A DNA stretch of 64,000 nt from Dehalogenimonas sp. W (GCF_037094495.1 NZ_CP146612.1:434001-498000), one strand, 5' to 3'; positions 51,665-61,236 are shown, counted from the stretch's first letter. The notes: generated by a model from the sequence alone, not told the origin. Program-made: numbers and translations.

Positions 51665-52537
51665 ATGAACGTGGTAAATAAATCCATCATCGTGGAAAAC
51701 CTGACTTACCGCTATGGCGACCTGCTGGCGGTGGACAGCGTTAGTTTTGAGGTCGGCGGCGGCGAAATTTTAGGCTTCCTGGGGCCCAACGGCTCCGGCA
51801 AAACCACCACTCAGAAGATGCTGACCGGCCAGCTTTTACCCAAAGCAGGACGCGCCCTGCTCCTGGGCATTAATGTGGCGGAAAAGCCGGATGCAGTCCA
51901 GGCGCGTATCGGTGTCTGCTTTGAGCAGACCAATCTATACGAGATGATGAGCGCCATAGATAATCTGAACCTGTTCGCTGAACTGTTCGACGTGAAGAAT
52001 TTTGACGGTTACGCCCTGCTGAAGCGCGTCGGTCTGGCCGGGCGGGAAAAAGACAAGGTTTCCGGTTACTCCAAGGGCATGAAGCAACGGTTGATGATCG
52101 CCCGCTCCATCGTCAACACGCCGGAAATCCTCTTTATGGACGAGCCGACCTCCGGGCTGGACCCGGTGTCTGCCGAGGCCATCCGCCGGATTATTCTGGA
52201 GGAGCGGGACCGCGGCGCCACCGTGTTCCTGACCACCCATGACATGTGGGAGGCCGACAAGCTGTGCGACCGGGTGGCCTTTCTGGAAAGCGGCAGTATC
52301 GCGGCGCTGGATACGCCTCACGCACTGAAGCAAAAATACGGCAAACGCTCGCTGGTGGCCGAAATAGCCGCGCCCGACGGCAAACTCAGCCGCCGTGAAG
52401 TAGCTTTAGATAACGACCAGACGATGAATGATATCCAGAGCCTGTTTACCGACGGCAAACTGGTGACCATGCACTCTGAAGAAGCCACGCTGGAGGATAT
52501 CTTCATTCTGGTTACCGGACGGAGGCTTTCGGAGTGA
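51665..52537 (+). CDS. ABC transporter ATP-binding protein (export system 2)
   Basis: 290 residues: Walker A GPNGSGKTTTQ, signature SGYSKGMKQRLMIA, Walker B EILFMDEPTSGLDP and H-loop TTHDM. ATG 51665 has AAGGAG 7-8 nt upstream and is preferred to GTG 51659. The stop overlaps the next start (GTGA). Confidence 0.93.
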   Translation: MNVVNKSIIVENLTYRYGDLLAVDSVSFEVGGGEILGFLGPNGSGKTTTQKMLTGQLLPKAGRALLLGINVAEKPDAVQARIGVCFEQTNLYEMMSAIDNLNLFAELFDVKNFDGYALLKRVGLAGREKDKVSGYSKGMKQRLMIARSIVNTPEILFMDEPTSGLDPVSAEAIRRIILEERDRGATVFLTTHDMWEADKLCDRVAFLESGSIAALDTPHALKQKYGKRSLVAEIAAPDGKLSRREVALDNDQTMNDIQSLFTDGKLVTMHSEEATLEDIFILVTGRRLSE

Positions 52538-53589
52538 ACGCCCGCACCATCAAAGCCTTGCTCAAGAAGGACCTGAAACTCTTTTTAAGCAGCCGGTTTT
52601 ATTTCTTTATCACTATCCTGAGCCTGGTGTTTTACATCGCCGCTTACCTGATTATGCCCTCAGATGTAGATGAGCAATTCTCGCTGGGGATGCATGCCCC
52701 GGTATTGCCGCCGGCCTTTGAGATGCTGGCGGCCGAGGGGGCCGAGGTAACCTATTTTGATTCTGAGGCAGACCTTAAAGCCGCTGTCCTGGCGGGGGAT
52801 TTTGAGGTGGGTATCGCCCTGCCGCCGGATATTATGGAGACCTGGGCGGGCGGGGGCAAGCCGGAGGTGACCGTCTTTTACACTTCCACGGCACCCCCGG
52901 AAATCGCCGAGGCAATAGTGACCCTTATCAAAGAACTGTCATATATCCAAACCGGCCAGGTGCTGGCATTTGACACCACTCAGGAAATACTGGGGCCGGA
53001 CCTGCTGGGGGCGCAGATATCACTGCGCGACCGCATGCGGCCGATGATGGTTATCCTGATTCTACTGACCGAAATCATGACGCTGGCTTCGCTTATTGCC
53101 ATTGAGATTGCCCAGGGAACGGCACGGGCACTGCTGGTGACGCCGATGCGTTCCGGCGATCTCTTTGCCGCCAAGGGCATCTTAGGTGTCGGCCTGGCGC
53201 TGGTACAGGCGGTGCTGTTCATGGCGATTGTGGGCGGTTTTGCCCATGAGCCTCTGGTTATTCTGACCACACTGGTGATTGCCAGTGTCTTCGTGGTCGG
53301 TGCCGGTTTCCTGGTGGCTTCGCTGGCGCGCGATGTGAATGCGGTTATCGGCTGGGGCATGATTATCCTGATCCTTTTTGCCATCCCCGGGTTCGGCGCT
53401 GTGGTGCCCGGCCTGCTGGCGGACTGGGCCAAAATTATCCCCTCTTTTTACATGATTGATACGGTGAACCAGGTCGTAAACTACGGTGCCGGCTGGAGCG
53501 ACGTTGGGACCAACCTGGCGGTGATGACCGGCCTGACCGTGGTAATCGTCATGGCCGGATTACTGGCCTTGCGGAGGCGCTTCCAATGA
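52534..53589 (+). CDS. ABC-2 type permease (export system 2)
   Basis: 351 residues: one N-terminal helix, an external domain of about 140 residues (TYFDSEADLKAAVLAGDFEVGIALPP), then five C-terminal helices, the YhgE/ABC2_membrane_3 plan. GTG start overlaps the ATPase stop; its own stop overlaps the next gene (ATGA). Confidence 0.92.
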   Translation: MNARTIKALLKKDLKLFLSSRFYFFITILSLVFYIAAYLIMPSDVDEQFSLGMHAPVLPPAFEMLAAEGAEVTYFDSEADLKAAVLAGDFEVGIALPPDIMETWAGGGKPEVTVFYTSTAPPEIAEAIVTLIKELSYIQTGQVLAFDTTQEILGPDLLGAQISLRDRMRPMMVILILLTEIMTLASLIAIEIAQGTARALLVTPMRSGDLFAAKGILGVGLALVQAVLFMAIVGGFAHEPLVILTTLVIASVFVVGAGFLVASLARDVNAVIGWGMIILILFAIPGFGAVVPGLLADWAKIIPSFYMIDTVNQVVNYGAGWSDVGTNLAVMTGLTVVIVMAGLLALRRRFQ

Positions 53590-54656
53590 AAATTAACCGA
53601 GTAGTCACCCTGGTCAAAAACGAAGTCCTGCACGGCCCCAAGGATTTCATGCTGGCGCTGGCGGTGGTCTTTCCCATTCTGGCGGCGCTCTTCATCAATC
53701 TGGCCTTCGGCAATATCTTTACCGACCGCGCCAAACTGGGCATCCTTGATCAGGGCAGTTCCCAGATAGTAATAATTCTTGAGGGATCGGATGCACTGAG
53801 CGTTACCGCCTTTGATTCCGAAGCGGCATTACGGTCAGCCGCCGCCGATGGCTCGGTGGATATGGGCATAGTGCTGCCGGCTGACTTTGACGCCGTCATT
53901 GATACCGGGGTGATCCGCCTGAAAGCCTTTGTTTGGGGAGAAAGCCTGGCCAAAAACCGGACGGTCATTCCCATTGCCCTGGCGGACGCAGTTAGAACCG
54001 TCAACGGTGCCGCGGTACCGGTGGCAATAGATACCGTGGCCCTGGGTGATGAGAGCAGTCTGCCCTGGAGCGACCGGCTGCTGCCGCTGATAGTCCTGAT
54101 GGGCGTCTTTTACAGCGGCTTGATGCTGCCGTCATCGGCACTGGTCAATGAAAAACAAAACCGCACACTGGAAGCGCTGTACGTCACCCCCGCCACTCTG
54201 GGTGAAATTTTCTTGTCCAAGGGCGTTATCGCCGTCATTCTGGCCACCATGATGGGAATCCTGACGCTGATACTTAGCGGGGCCTTCGGCGGCCAGGTGC
54301 TGCTGGTGATACTGGTGTTGTTCCTGGGAGCAATCATGGGGACGGAAATCGGCTTGCTGGCCGGCGCCTGGGTGGGCGATATGAACAGCCTCTTTGCGGT
54401 GATGAAGGCCGGCGGTATTTTACTCTTCGGGCCGGCGATTGTGTATATGTTCCCGCAGATACCGGCCTGGGTGGGCTATATCTTCCCCACCTACTATGTG
54501 GTGCGCCCGGTCGTGGACCTGTCGGTCTCCGGAGCCTCATTCGGCGACGTGGCCGGCTTCGTCGGTATTCTAGCCGTACTGGTCGCGCTGGGTGGTTGGC
54601 TGGTAGCTACGGTGGTCAGGAAAATGTCCACCCAGGCACTGCGGCTGACCGGGTAG
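53586..54656 (+). CDS. ABC-2 type permease, paralogous partner (export system 2)
   Basis: 356 residues with the same topology and external domain as its neighbour (AFDSEAALRSAAADGSVDMGIVLP), so the two are paralogs. NEKQNRTLEALYVTPATLGEIFLSKG is the coupling segment. The three genes form one translationally coupled set and probably one exporter. Confidence 0.92.
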   Translation: MKINRVVTLVKNEVLHGPKDFMLALAVVFPILAALFINLAFGNIFTDRAKLGILDQGSSQIVIILEGSDALSVTAFDSEAALRSAAADGSVDMGIVLPADFDAVIDTGVIRLKAFVWGESLAKNRTVIPIALADAVRTVNGAAVPVAIDTVALGDESSLPWSDRLLPLIVLMGVFYSGLMLPSSALVNEKQNRTLEALYVTPATLGEIFLSKGVIAVILATMMGILTLILSGAFGGQVLLVILVLFLGAIMGTEIGLLAGAWVGDMNSLFAVMKAGGILLFGPAIVYMFPQIPAWVGYIFPTYYVVRPVVDLSVSGASFGDVAGFVGILAVLVALGGWLVATVVRKMSTQALRLTG

Positions 54657-54684
54657 AATAATTTGAGACAGGAGCAACAAGAAA

Positions 54685-54888
54685 GTGGAAGCAGCGACAA
54701 TCTGGGGTATTATTCTGGTGGTCTATGCCCTGCTGGTGATCGCCCTGGCGGTTTTCAAACCGGCGCCCGTCTGGCGACTGGGAAAGATCCAAGCCTTTGT
54801 TAAACTTCTGGGCGAGAAGGGCACCGTCATCTTCTTCCTGATATTCGCCATAATCGTGCTGGTTATCGGGATAGTGCTGCTGGTGTAA
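54685..54888 (+). CDS. Small two-helix membrane protein
   Basis: 67 residues: two hydrophobic helices (6-25, 46-66) separated by a basic loop (PVWRLGKIQAFVKLLGEKG). GTG start with GGAGCAAC 8-10 nt upstream. Not recognised; lies 28 bp after the second exporter and may be associated with it. Confidence 0.65.
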   Translation: MEAATIWGIILVVYALLVIALAVFKPAPVWRLGKIQAFVKLLGEKGTVIFFLIFAIIVLVIGIVLLV

Positions 54889-54948
54889 CCCGCCAATAAT
54901 ATCTCCGGGCTGACCGCCGGCTACGTTTGTGTTATTATGTAGCCGGAT

Positions 54949-55434
54949 ATGAAAATAGACATCACCATTGACAAGGAATTCAAAAAAGCCCTGTCGGTAC
55001 CCTGGCTCCGCAGCCTGGCACGGCAGATACTGATAGCCCAGTGTGCCGAGTCCGGCTCTGAAATGGGTATTTATATCACCGGGCAGGCTAAAATTCAGGA
55101 ATTAAACCGCGTCTACCGGGGTAAAGACAAACCGACCGACGTGCTGTCTTTCTCCTTCTTCGTCAAGGAAGCTGCCGCCGACGCCACCACTGATGTAGAA
55201 TTCCCCGCCGCCCCGGACGGCAGCCTGCACCTGGGCGAACTGGTTATTTCACTGCCACAGGCGGAACTTCAGGCGGCAGAACTGGGGCATTCGCTGAAGG
55301 CCGAGATTGCCCGATTGCTAATTCACGGCATCATGCATTTGCTGGGATTTGACCATGAGGTTGATGCAGATGCCGATATCATGGAAGCCCGGGAACTGGA
55401 AATCCTGAAGCAGTTGGAGCCGTCGCTGGCATGA
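54949..55434 (+). CDS. ybeY: Endoribonuclease YbeY (rRNA maturation)
   Basis: 161 residues. Zinc-binding HGIMHLLGFDH near 126-136 (three His) and VYRGKDKPTDVLSF are the family signatures. Acts in 16S rRNA 3' processing and ribosome quality control. Its TGA overlaps the start of the following flavoprotein gene (ATGA). Confidence 0.95.
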   Translation: MKIDITIDKEFKKALSVPWLRSLARQILIAQCAESGSEMGIYITGQAKIQELNRVYRGKDKPTDVLSFSFFVKEAAADATTDVEFPAAPDGSLHLGELVISLPQAELQAAELGHSLKAEIARLLIHGIMHLLGFDHEVDADADIMEARELEILKQLEPSLA

Positions 55435-56000
55435 AGGTCATCGGTCTGTCCGGCAGCCCGCGGCTGGGCGGCAACACCGAGCAACTGCTGTACGAGGTCT
55501 TACGCGGCGCCCGCAGTTGCGGCGCCGACACCAGGGTGATGGAAATCGCCGATATGGACATTGCCGGCTGTACTCACTGTGATTACTGCCGCCGCACCGG
55601 TGAATGCAAGATCAACGATGACATGGACAAGGTGTATGACGCCTTGCGCGAAGCCGACCGGATCGTGGTGGCCTCACCGCTGCACTTTATGTCCGTCACC
55701 GCGCAGCTCAAAGCCGCTATTGACCGCTGCCAGTGCCTGTGGGTCAGAAAATACGAAATGAAACTGCCGCCGTTGGAACCGGACAAGGCGCGCAAGGGTT
55801 TATTTGTATCCGTGGGCGGGCGCAGCACCAAAACCCTGTTTGACGCGGCGCGCACCACGGTGAAGGCCCTGTTCGTGGTGCTTGATATTGAGTATGCCGG
55901 CGAACTGCTCTTTGCCGAAGTGGATGAGGCCGGGGCGATTGCCGCTGTCCCCGATGCGCTGGCACAGGCTTTTGAAGCCGGGTGTAAGCTGGTAGAATAG
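55431..56000 (+). CDS. Flavodoxin-fold iron-sulfur flavoprotein-like reductase
   Basis: 189 residues. FMN loop GLSGSPRLGGNTEQ, cysteine cluster CTHCDYCRRTGEC and VVASPLHFMSVTAQLKAAIDR. The Cys spacing resembles iron-sulfur flavoproteins of methanogens and clostridia. Coupled to ybeY by a 4-base overlap. A distant relative of the gene at 34801. Confidence 0.87.
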   Translation: MKVIGLSGSPRLGGNTEQLLYEVLRGARSCGADTRVMEIADMDIAGCTHCDYCRRTGECKINDDMDKVYDALREADRIVVASPLHFMSVTAQLKAAIDRCQCLWVRKYEMKLPPLEPDKARKGLFVSVGGRSTKTLFDAARTTVKALFVVLDIEYAGELLFAEVDEAGAIAAVPDALAQAFEAGCKLVE

Positions 56001-56024
56001 GGGCGGAATATCCAAGGAGAACTT

Positions 56025-56594
56025 ATGGCGAAGATTAAACTCGGACCTCAGTCACTGCTGTACCCCATGCCGGCCCTGCTGGTGGGGGCTCAGGTCAACG
56101 GCAAACCCAATTTTATTACCGTGGCCTGGGGCGGCATTGCCTGCGGCGACCCGCCGATGATATCCGTGGCCATCCGCCACACCCGTCACAGTCTGAAGGG
56201 CATCCTGGAAAATAAGTGCTTTTCCGTCAACGTACCCGGTGCTGACCTGGTCAAAGAGGTAGATTATTGCGGCATTGTTTCCGGCGCCAAGGTAGACAAA
56301 GTGGCCGCCTGTAATTTCAAGGTAACCACCGGCAAACTCTGCGGCGCACCGCTGATTGACCAGTGCCCGGTCAACCTGGAATGCGAACTGTACCACACCA
56401 TCGCTCTGGGCAGTCACGTACTGGTCATCGGCCGTATCACTGAAACCCATATATCAGAAGATTGCCTGACCAACGGCCGTCCGGACGTTACCAAGATCAA
56501 TCCGTTGATTTACACCACCGCCCAGTCTGAGTACCAGACGCTGGGTGATGTTGTCGGCAAGGCCTTCAGCGTCGGCAACGAACTCAAGGAATAG
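56025..56594 (+). CDS. Flavin reductase-like protein (FMN-binding split barrel)
   Basis: 189 residues. PMPALLVGAQVNGKPNFITVAWGGIACGDPPMISVAI and RHTRHSLKGILENKCFSVNVP are typical of the flavoredoxin/flavin reductase split-barrel family. AAGGAGAAC precedes ATG 56025. Follows another flavoprotein at 24 bp, so the two probably form a redox pair; electron donor unknown. Confidence 0.9.
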   Translation: MAKIKLGPQSLLYPMPALLVGAQVNGKPNFITVAWGGIACGDPPMISVAIRHTRHSLKGILENKCFSVNVPGADLVKEVDYCGIVSGAKVDKVAACNFKVTTGKLCGAPLIDQCPVNLECELYHTIALGSHVLVIGRITETHISEDCLTNGRPDVTKINPLIYTTAQSEYQTLGDVVGKAFSVGNELKE

Positions 56595-56721
56595 CCGACG
56601 CGGCCGCCTGGCCGCCGATAGATAACCGGTCGTTTCAACTACCGCTACGTTTGTTCGTGGCATTTTTTCGGGAAAAGCGCTAAAATTGTAATTTAGTGTT
56701 CATTCTGAGGAGTTCAACTTC

Positions 56722-57837
56722 ATGGCAACAAAACGAGATTATTACGAAGTGCTGGGCATTGCCCGCGGCGCTTCTGATGACCAGATAAAAAAGGCCTTCC
56801 GCAAACTGGCCTTCCAATACCATCCCGACCGCAACAAGGAAGCGGATGCCGAAGCCAAATTCAAAGAGATCAACGAAGCTTATTCCGTCCTGAGCGATGC
56901 TGATAAGCGTGCCGGCTATGACCGTTTCGGCCATGCCGGTGCCAACGGCGGTCCTTTCGGGGGCGGTGGCGGCGGCGGTTTTGAGGACTTTGGTTTTGGC
57001 GGCGGCGGCGGCCTGGGTGAAATCTTTGAGACTTTCTTCGGCGGTATGGGCGGCATGGGACGTCAGGCACCCCGCCGCGGCACCGACCTGAACTATCGCA
57101 TCAGTATTACACTGGAAGAGGCATCTACCGGCATTGAACGGGAAATCAACATCCAGCGGGTGGAAGCCTGCGAAACCTGCAAGGGCAGCGGCGCCAAGGA
57201 AGGGACCTCACCGACCAAGTGTGCCGAGTGCGGCGGCCAGGGAAAGGTTTACCAGATACAACGCAGCGTCTTCGGTCGGTTTACCAATGTCGTCACCTGC
57301 CCCAGTTGCCGCGGTGAAGGCCAGACCATCAGTGACCCCTGCCCGAAATGCAAAGGCCAGGGGCGGGAGCGCGTATCCCGCACGGTCAAGGTCAGAGTGC
57401 CGCCAGGGATAGACAACGGCAATCAAATCAGGATGTCCGGCGGCGGCAACCTGGGCGACCGCGGCGGAGGGGCCGGGGATCTGTATATCACGGTTAACGT
57501 GGCGGTCCATAAACTGTTCAAACGCGACGGCGACAATGTCATCCATGAACTGGGCATAAACTTTGCTCAGGCAGCCCTGGGGGTGGATCTGGAAGTGCCG
57601 ACGCTGTACGGACCGGCCAAACTTAAGGTACCGGCCGGAGTTCAAACCGGCAAGGTCATCCGGCTCAAAGGCAAAGGCATGCCGATGCTGAAAAAAGAAG
57701 GGGCCTTTGGTGACGAGTGGGTGGAGATTAAGGTTATCACCCCGGAGAAACTGAACCGCAAGCAGAAGAAGCTGTTTGAGGAGTTGGCGGCTTCCCTGGG
57801 TACGCCGGCCGAGGTTGAGGCCGAAGTCGCCGAATAA
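56722..57837 (+). CDS. dnaJ: Chaperone DnaJ
   Basis: 371 residues: J domain with HPD ([15 protein letters not shown]), Gly/Phe region (about 75-115), four zinc-finger repeats ([32 protein letters not shown]) and the substrate-binding C-terminal domains. Complete class I DnaJ; dnaK and grpE are not adjacent. GAGGAG lies 10 nt before ATG 56722. A CTAAA-N7-TTTAG inverted repeat at 56680-56696 could be a regulator site but is not the CIRCE sequence. Confidence 0.96.
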   Translation: MATKRDYYEVLGIARGASDDQIKKAFRKLAFQYHPDRNKEADAEAKFKEINEAYSVLSDADKRAGYDRFGHAGANGGPFGGGGGGGFEDFGFGGGGGLGEIFETFFGGMGGMGRQAPRRGTDLNYRISITLEEASTGIEREINIQRVEACETCKGSGAKEGTSPTKCAECGGQGKVYQIQRSVFGRFTNVVTCPSCRGEGQTISDPCPKCKGQGRERVSRTVKVRVPPGIDNGNQIRMSGGGNLGDRGGGAGDLYITVNVAVHKLFKRDGDNVIHELGINFAQAALGVDLEVPTLYGPAKLKVPAGVQTGKVIRLKGKGMPMLKKEGAFGDEWVEIKVITPEKLNRKQKKLFEELAASLGTPAEVEAEVAE

Positions 57838-57858
57838 GCAACCCTGGCAACGGCCTGA

Positions 57859-57888
57859 TTGCCCGTTATATCAAGCGCCTGTTATAAT
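57859..57888 (+). promoter_or_regulatory. Promoter of tRNA-Ala
   Basis: TTGCCC at 57859-57864, 18-bp spacer, TATAAT at 57883-57888; 13 bp before the mature 5' end. Confidence 0.55.
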
Positions 57889-57901
57889 CATCCGTCCACA
57901 T

Positions 57902-57974
57902 GGGGCTGTAGCTCAGCTGGGAGAGCGCCTCCTTTGCAAGGAGGAAGTCAGGGGTTCGAGTCCCCTCAGCTCCA
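57902..57974 (+). tRNA. tRNA-Ala (anticodon TGC)
   Basis: Acceptor GGGGCTG / CAGCTCC with one G-T pair, D arm GCTCAGCTGGGAGAGC, anticodon arm CTCCT-TTGCAA-GGAG with TGC, T arm GGGGTTCGAGTCCCC, discriminator A. CCA is not encoded, unlike the tRNA-Thr gene. Confidence 0.96.
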
Positions 57975-57998
57975 CAAATTGTTTTAGTGCCGAACATG

Positions 57999-58029
57999 AA
58001 AGGTGGCTGGGAATACCCCAGCCACCTTT
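57999..58029. terminator. Bidirectional terminator between tRNA-Ala and rdhA
   Basis: AAAGGTGGCTGGG pairs with CCCAGCCACCTTT around a 5-nt loop; pyrimidine-rich CTCTTT follows on the plus strand. Lies between the tRNA end and the convergent rdhA stop. Confidence 0.75.
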
Positions 58030-58053
58030 CTCTTTAGCTTCCAATGAAGTGAA

Positions 58054-59448
58054 TTACGCCCAGTCGTCGGTGCCGGCGCCAAGGACGGTATCATGCCGCC
58101 AGTTGGAAAGGTCACGATTCCACCAACCTTCGTAGTCTGTGGAATCACCATAACCAAAAGCCCGATCCATCTGGGCAAAAAAGCCGTTGAATAGCGACGT
58201 ATTGGCCACTACTGCCCGGATGGTAGTATGGACCGAGGCTAAATTCTTCTGGCTGAAAACGCAGTTGGCGTCACAGAAATTACATCCATGACACTTCGCG
58301 AAGTTCATCGGCCAGCGTTTGTAGCCCGGTCGGTTCCAGACATTCGCCTCTCCGTTCGGACCCGCGTCATTAGCTTCCCAGACCGGTTCGGTATCCATGG
58401 GAATACTGCCCCAGGGGCAGACTTCAGCGCAGGTTTTACACTGGTAGCAGAACTTGTACATGCCGGCGTCAATCGGGGTGGTTTCCGGTAGCGGCAGGTC
58501 GGTAACAATACTCGGAGTGTATCTGATTAGTGTGCCTTCCTGCGGGGTGCAGTTATGGGCGTTACGGCTGAGTTCCGACAAACCTGCCATGACACCATTT
58601 GCCACGTTATAAGATTCCAGTCCGGTCAAAGCGTGATAACCAAGCGACTTCAGGAATCTTTGAGTCCGGTTCTGGATAATGGGGCCCATAGCGTAACCGA
58701 TGGTAGCCCCGATGTTCAAAGCAGAGGAATATTCCAGCTTAGGCGCCGTATGATCGCCGAAATTGGACATTTCCATGGGCTGTTTAACGACATAAATAAT
58801 CGCCGATTTACAGGATTGGGGGATGACTTTTGTGGAGCCATCAGCATAAGGCTGATCGGTATTTTCAATTCTTAACGCATTGGCCCGTACGGAAAGGTCA
58901 ATAAACCGCTGATTGAACGCCAGGAAACCCTGGCGGGGAGAACCATAGAAATGCATGGCTGCCCGGACGAGTTTGGCATTCTCCTCCGCAGTCCCCGACC
59001 AACGTGCCACACCTCGTTGCTCCGGAGTAGTAACGTCAATGCCATACCAGGGAACAGACGTCAGGCCGGCTCCAAAACTGAGAAAACTGGCGCCGGCGGA
59101 AAAAGCCACATCTTTGAGGCTGTTGCCGGGAGCGTTGGCTTTGAGTTGCTGGGCCTGCCAGGCGGCGCGTTTTTCCGCCTGACCATCACCGGACTTAACT
59201 CCAAAGTTATAACCATGATTGCCCAGAGTATAGGGCTTAATAAGGTTCCAATCCACATCGGCGGTGGGATTGTAGGCCTCCCGTTGCCGCACGAACCAGG
59301 GATGTTTAATATCCACCGCTGAAGCCATCATTTCGTCAAGGTCATGGAACTGGGGTCCTGCCAGAGCAGCGCCGCCGAGACCGACTCCGGTCAGGCCTAT
59401 TCCTTTCATAAAATCCCGACGTGATACTGTATGATGAAATTTAGTCAC
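58054..59448 (-). CDS. rdhA: Reductive dehalogenase RdhA (1)
   Basis: 464-residue catalytic subunit of organohalide respiration: corrinoid enzyme acting outside the membrane. Tat signal SRRDFMKGIGLTGVGLGGAA at residues 9-28, first [4Fe-4S] motif CYQCKTCAEVCP and second motif CHGCNFCDANCVF; the B12-binding region lies between about 180 and 330. GTG 59448 is chosen because GGGGAAG lies just upstream; a frame to 59496 is also open. No rdhB gene lies on either side. The substrate cannot be inferred. Confidence 0.93.
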   Translation of the reverse strand: MTKFHHTVSRRDFMKGIGLTGVGLGGAALAGPQFHDLDEMMASAVDIKHPWFVRQREAYNPTADVDWNLIKPYTLGNHGYNFGVKSGDGQAEKRAAWQAQQLKANAPGNSLKDVAFSAGASFLSFGAGLTSVPWYGIDVTTPEQRGVARWSGTAEENAKLVRAAMHFYGSPRQGFLAFNQRFIDLSVRANALRIENTDQPYADGSTKVIPQSCKSAIIYVVKQPMEMSNFGDHTAPKLEYSSALNIGATIGYAMGPIIQNRTQRFLKSLGYHALTGLESYNVANGVMAGLSELSRNAHNCTPQEGTLIRYTPSIVTDLPLPETTPIDAGMYKFCYQCKTCAEVCPWGSIPMDTEPVWEANDAGPNGEANVWNRPGYKRWPMNFAKCHGCNFCDANCVFSQKNLASVHTTIRAVVANTSLFNGFFAQMDRAFGYGDSTDYEGWWNRDLSNWRHDTVLGAGTDDWA

Positions 59449-59603
59449 TTGACTTCCCCTTTCGTTTCTTTTTTTTACGGTCTTTCCCGCCGCCACCCGG
59501 TCTCTCCCGAAAGCCAGTTATAATTCAACCTCCTTATTCGCTAGAGTTTGTTATTATGACTTAGCTGTTACTTACCGTAATACTATCATAATATCTTTTT
59601 ATA

Positions 59604-59640
59604 TACATCGTACTAAAGTATTAGTCTTTATTGTACTTTA
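59604..59640. promoter_or_regulatory. rdhA operator-like region, copy A
   Basis: TACATCGTACTAAAG at 59604-59618 is identical to 62719-62733 ahead of rdhA 2; TA(T)TAGT follows, then a GTACTTTA half-site. The intervening 59497-59603 is AT-rich and without a gene; TATTAT lies 18 bp from the TTTAGT core on the minus strand and may be the -10 box. Confidence 0.6.
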
Positions 59641-59677
59641 TGCGTATTTTTTATACTTATTTCAATATTTGAGTAAC

Positions 59678-59706
59678 AAAAAATGGGGGAGCCTTTCGGC
59701 TCCCCC
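59678..59706 (-). terminator. Intrinsic terminator of the ykgJ pair
   Basis: GGGGGAGCC / GGCTCCCCC around a 4-nt loop at 59685-59706; on the minus strand it is followed by ATTTTTTG. Ends the rdhA 2-ykgJ-ykgJ transcript. Confidence 0.9.
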
Positions 59707-59739
59707 AATCACAGGTCGCAAGTTTTAACTTAACTCAGA

Positions 59740-60513
59740 TTACCGCACGGCTTCCGCCTTCAAAACCATATACCGTAAATCTTCCGGACTGATTTTATTG
59801 GGTGAGAAATCCGCGCTCAGTCCGTCCAGTTCTTCAAAGTTAAAACCATCCCCTCCGGCCTCAGCCCTATCCTGCATAAACCGGTGCAAACGCAGCATGA
59901 AGAGGTTGACGGTGACATAGAATTCTTTGGCGGCTGGACAATGCATCAGTATGCCCAATCCTTCTTCCCCGGTGGCCTCGTCCTGCCATTTATTGAATGG
60001 GAAGAAGCGGCAACCGGCCGGGCGCAGCTTATAATGGCTGCAACGCTTGCCGTTCAATAACGGACAGGGGTATTTCATGATGGTTTTGCCGTTGCGCTTT
60101 TCCAGCTTGCACAGGTGCTTGAGCCGCAGAGCCTCATCCCGGGATAAGACAATCCCTTTATCCCAGTATAAAAAATTAGGCCGACAGCACTGGCTGCAAC
60201 CCTGACATTTCAGGAATCGGGAAACCAGGTAGAATGGGAGAAAGGTCATCAACCGTTTTTGGGCGACACCGGCAGTACGCCAGTTAAACCGGAGCGATGG
60301 CACCCCCATGATCCGCTCAACTCCGAATTGCGCCGCCTCCTGGTCCCAATGCTGTTCAAGCTGAGACCGAGTCAACCCATCATGCGGTTCCTCAGCCCTA
60401 CCGACGGATTCCGGAATCGGTGAGGCTGAGTGATCTGTCTCCCTGGCAACAATATTCCTGACGGCGCTCAGGAGGTCAGGTTTTTCAGGTGTAAATTCTT
60501 TCGGGTCTTTCAA
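59740..60513 (-). CDS. YkgJ-family cysteine cluster protein (2)
   Basis: 257 residues. Central CxxCxxCC motif, CQGCSQCC, preceded by a hydrophobic stretch (FLPFYLVSRFLK), then KYPCPLLNGKRCSHYKLRPAGCRFFPF and MHCPAAKE; these cysteines define the YkgJ (UPF0153) family, likely an Fe-S or zinc site. Residues 1-85 are a polar, low-complexity region absent from the partner. It starts with TTG one base after the stop of its paralog, so the two are tightly coupled. Function unknown; position next to rdhA suggests an accessory role. Confidence 0.8.
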   Translation of the reverse strand: MKDPKEFTPEKPDLLSAVRNIVARETDHSASPIPESVGRAEEPHDGLTRSQLEQHWDQEAAQFGVERIMGVPSLRFNWRTAGVAQKRLMTFLPFYLVSRFLKCQGCSQCCRPNFLYWDKGIVLSRDEALRLKHLCKLEKRNGKTIMKYPCPLLNGKRCSHYKLRPAGCRFFPFNKWQDEATGEEGLGILMHCPAAKEFYVTVNLFMLRLHRFMQDRAEAGGDGFNFEELDGLSADFSPNKISPEDLRYMVLKAEAVR

Positions 60514-60514
60514 T

Positions 60515-61156
60515 TTATCTTAACCCCATCTCACCGGCGGTTTTCATGACGTAGGCTTTATCACTGCAGGAGATTTCGTTCGGCTTAAAAGTTCCAGCTA
60601 ATTCCTCCATATCGGCTAATGTAATAGCTCGGCTGAACTGGCCGACGCTAATCACCCTTTGCCTGAGTACCTGAAGGAAAAGTGAGGTGGTGACATAAGT
60701 TTCCTTGCCGGCGGGGCAAGCCATGTATATGGACAAAGAAACCATCCCTTCGGGATTGCCCTCATTTACAACCGGGAATGCCCGGCAGCAATATGGCCGG
60801 CGCAGGTATTGAGTACACTTATTGTTCTTTTGTAAAGCGCACGGGTATTTAAGCAGGTGCTGTCCGGACCTTTTAGTCACACGGGCAAAAGGTGAAAGCG
60901 CCTGGGCTTCCTCACGGGTAATTTCCACCCCCCGGGCAAGTTTGGAATCAAATGCCCGACAGCACTGTCCGCAATTTTGGCATTTGTGAAACATGGCAGT
61001 CAGAAATAGAGGCAGAAAGGCTGACTGAACGGCCAGGCCCCAAAGTTCCTGGCCCCGGACAGATGACGGAATGACCATCACGCCGGTAAAACCGTGTGAT
61101 GCCCCATTTTCTCCCCAAGATGATGCCAGGGCCGCCGCGGTTAAGTTCATTTCCAT
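60515..61156 (-). CDS. YkgJ-family cysteine cluster protein (1)
   Basis: 213 residues, paralogous to the gene at 59740. Same order: hydrophobic FLPLFLTAMFHK, cluster CQNCGQCC, KYPCALQKNNKCTQYLRRPYCCRAFPV and MACPAGKETYVTTSLFL, then a C-terminal domain ending near FKPNEIS. The partner has the parallel SPNKIS, so the homology runs full length after the N-terminal extension. It begins 81 bp after rdhA 2. No clear Shine-Dalgarno; ATG 61150 is an alternative start. Confidence 0.8.
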   Translation of the reverse strand: MEMNLTAAALASSWGENGASHGFTGVMVIPSSVRGQELWGLAVQSAFLPLFLTAMFHKCQNCGQCCRAFDSKLARGVEITREEAQALSPFARVTKRSGQHLLKYPCALQKNNKCTQYLRRPYCCRAFPVVNEGNPEGMVSLSIYMACPAGKETYVTTSLFLQVLRQRVISVGQFSRAITLADMEELAGTFKPNEISCSDKAYVMKTAGEMGLR

Positions 61157-61170
61157 ACCATGTTTTTAGA

Positions 61171-61209
61171 ATAAAATAACGACCCCCAAGGATTGGCTTG
61201 AGGGCCGTC
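61171..61209 (-). terminator. Weak hairpin between rdhA 2 and ykgJ
   Basis: On the minus strand GAC-CCCTCAAG pairs with CTTGGGGG-GTC, followed by GTTATTTTATTC. The U-run is broken, so it may act as an attenuator giving fewer ykgJ than rdhA messages. Confidence 0.5.
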
Positions 61210-61236
61210 GCTCAAGTTAGTACGATTATATTACAG

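Noticed and set aside
56680-56696. CIRCE (HrcA) element before dnaJ
   Set aside because: The inverted repeat is CTAAA-N7-TTTAG, not the TTAGCACTC-N9-GAGTGCTAA of CIRCE.
61157-61236. Missed rdhB gene beside rdhA genes
   Set aside because: The gaps 57975-58053, 59497-59739, 61157-61236 and 62563-62899 were read for a roughly 90-residue three-helix protein; none is present.
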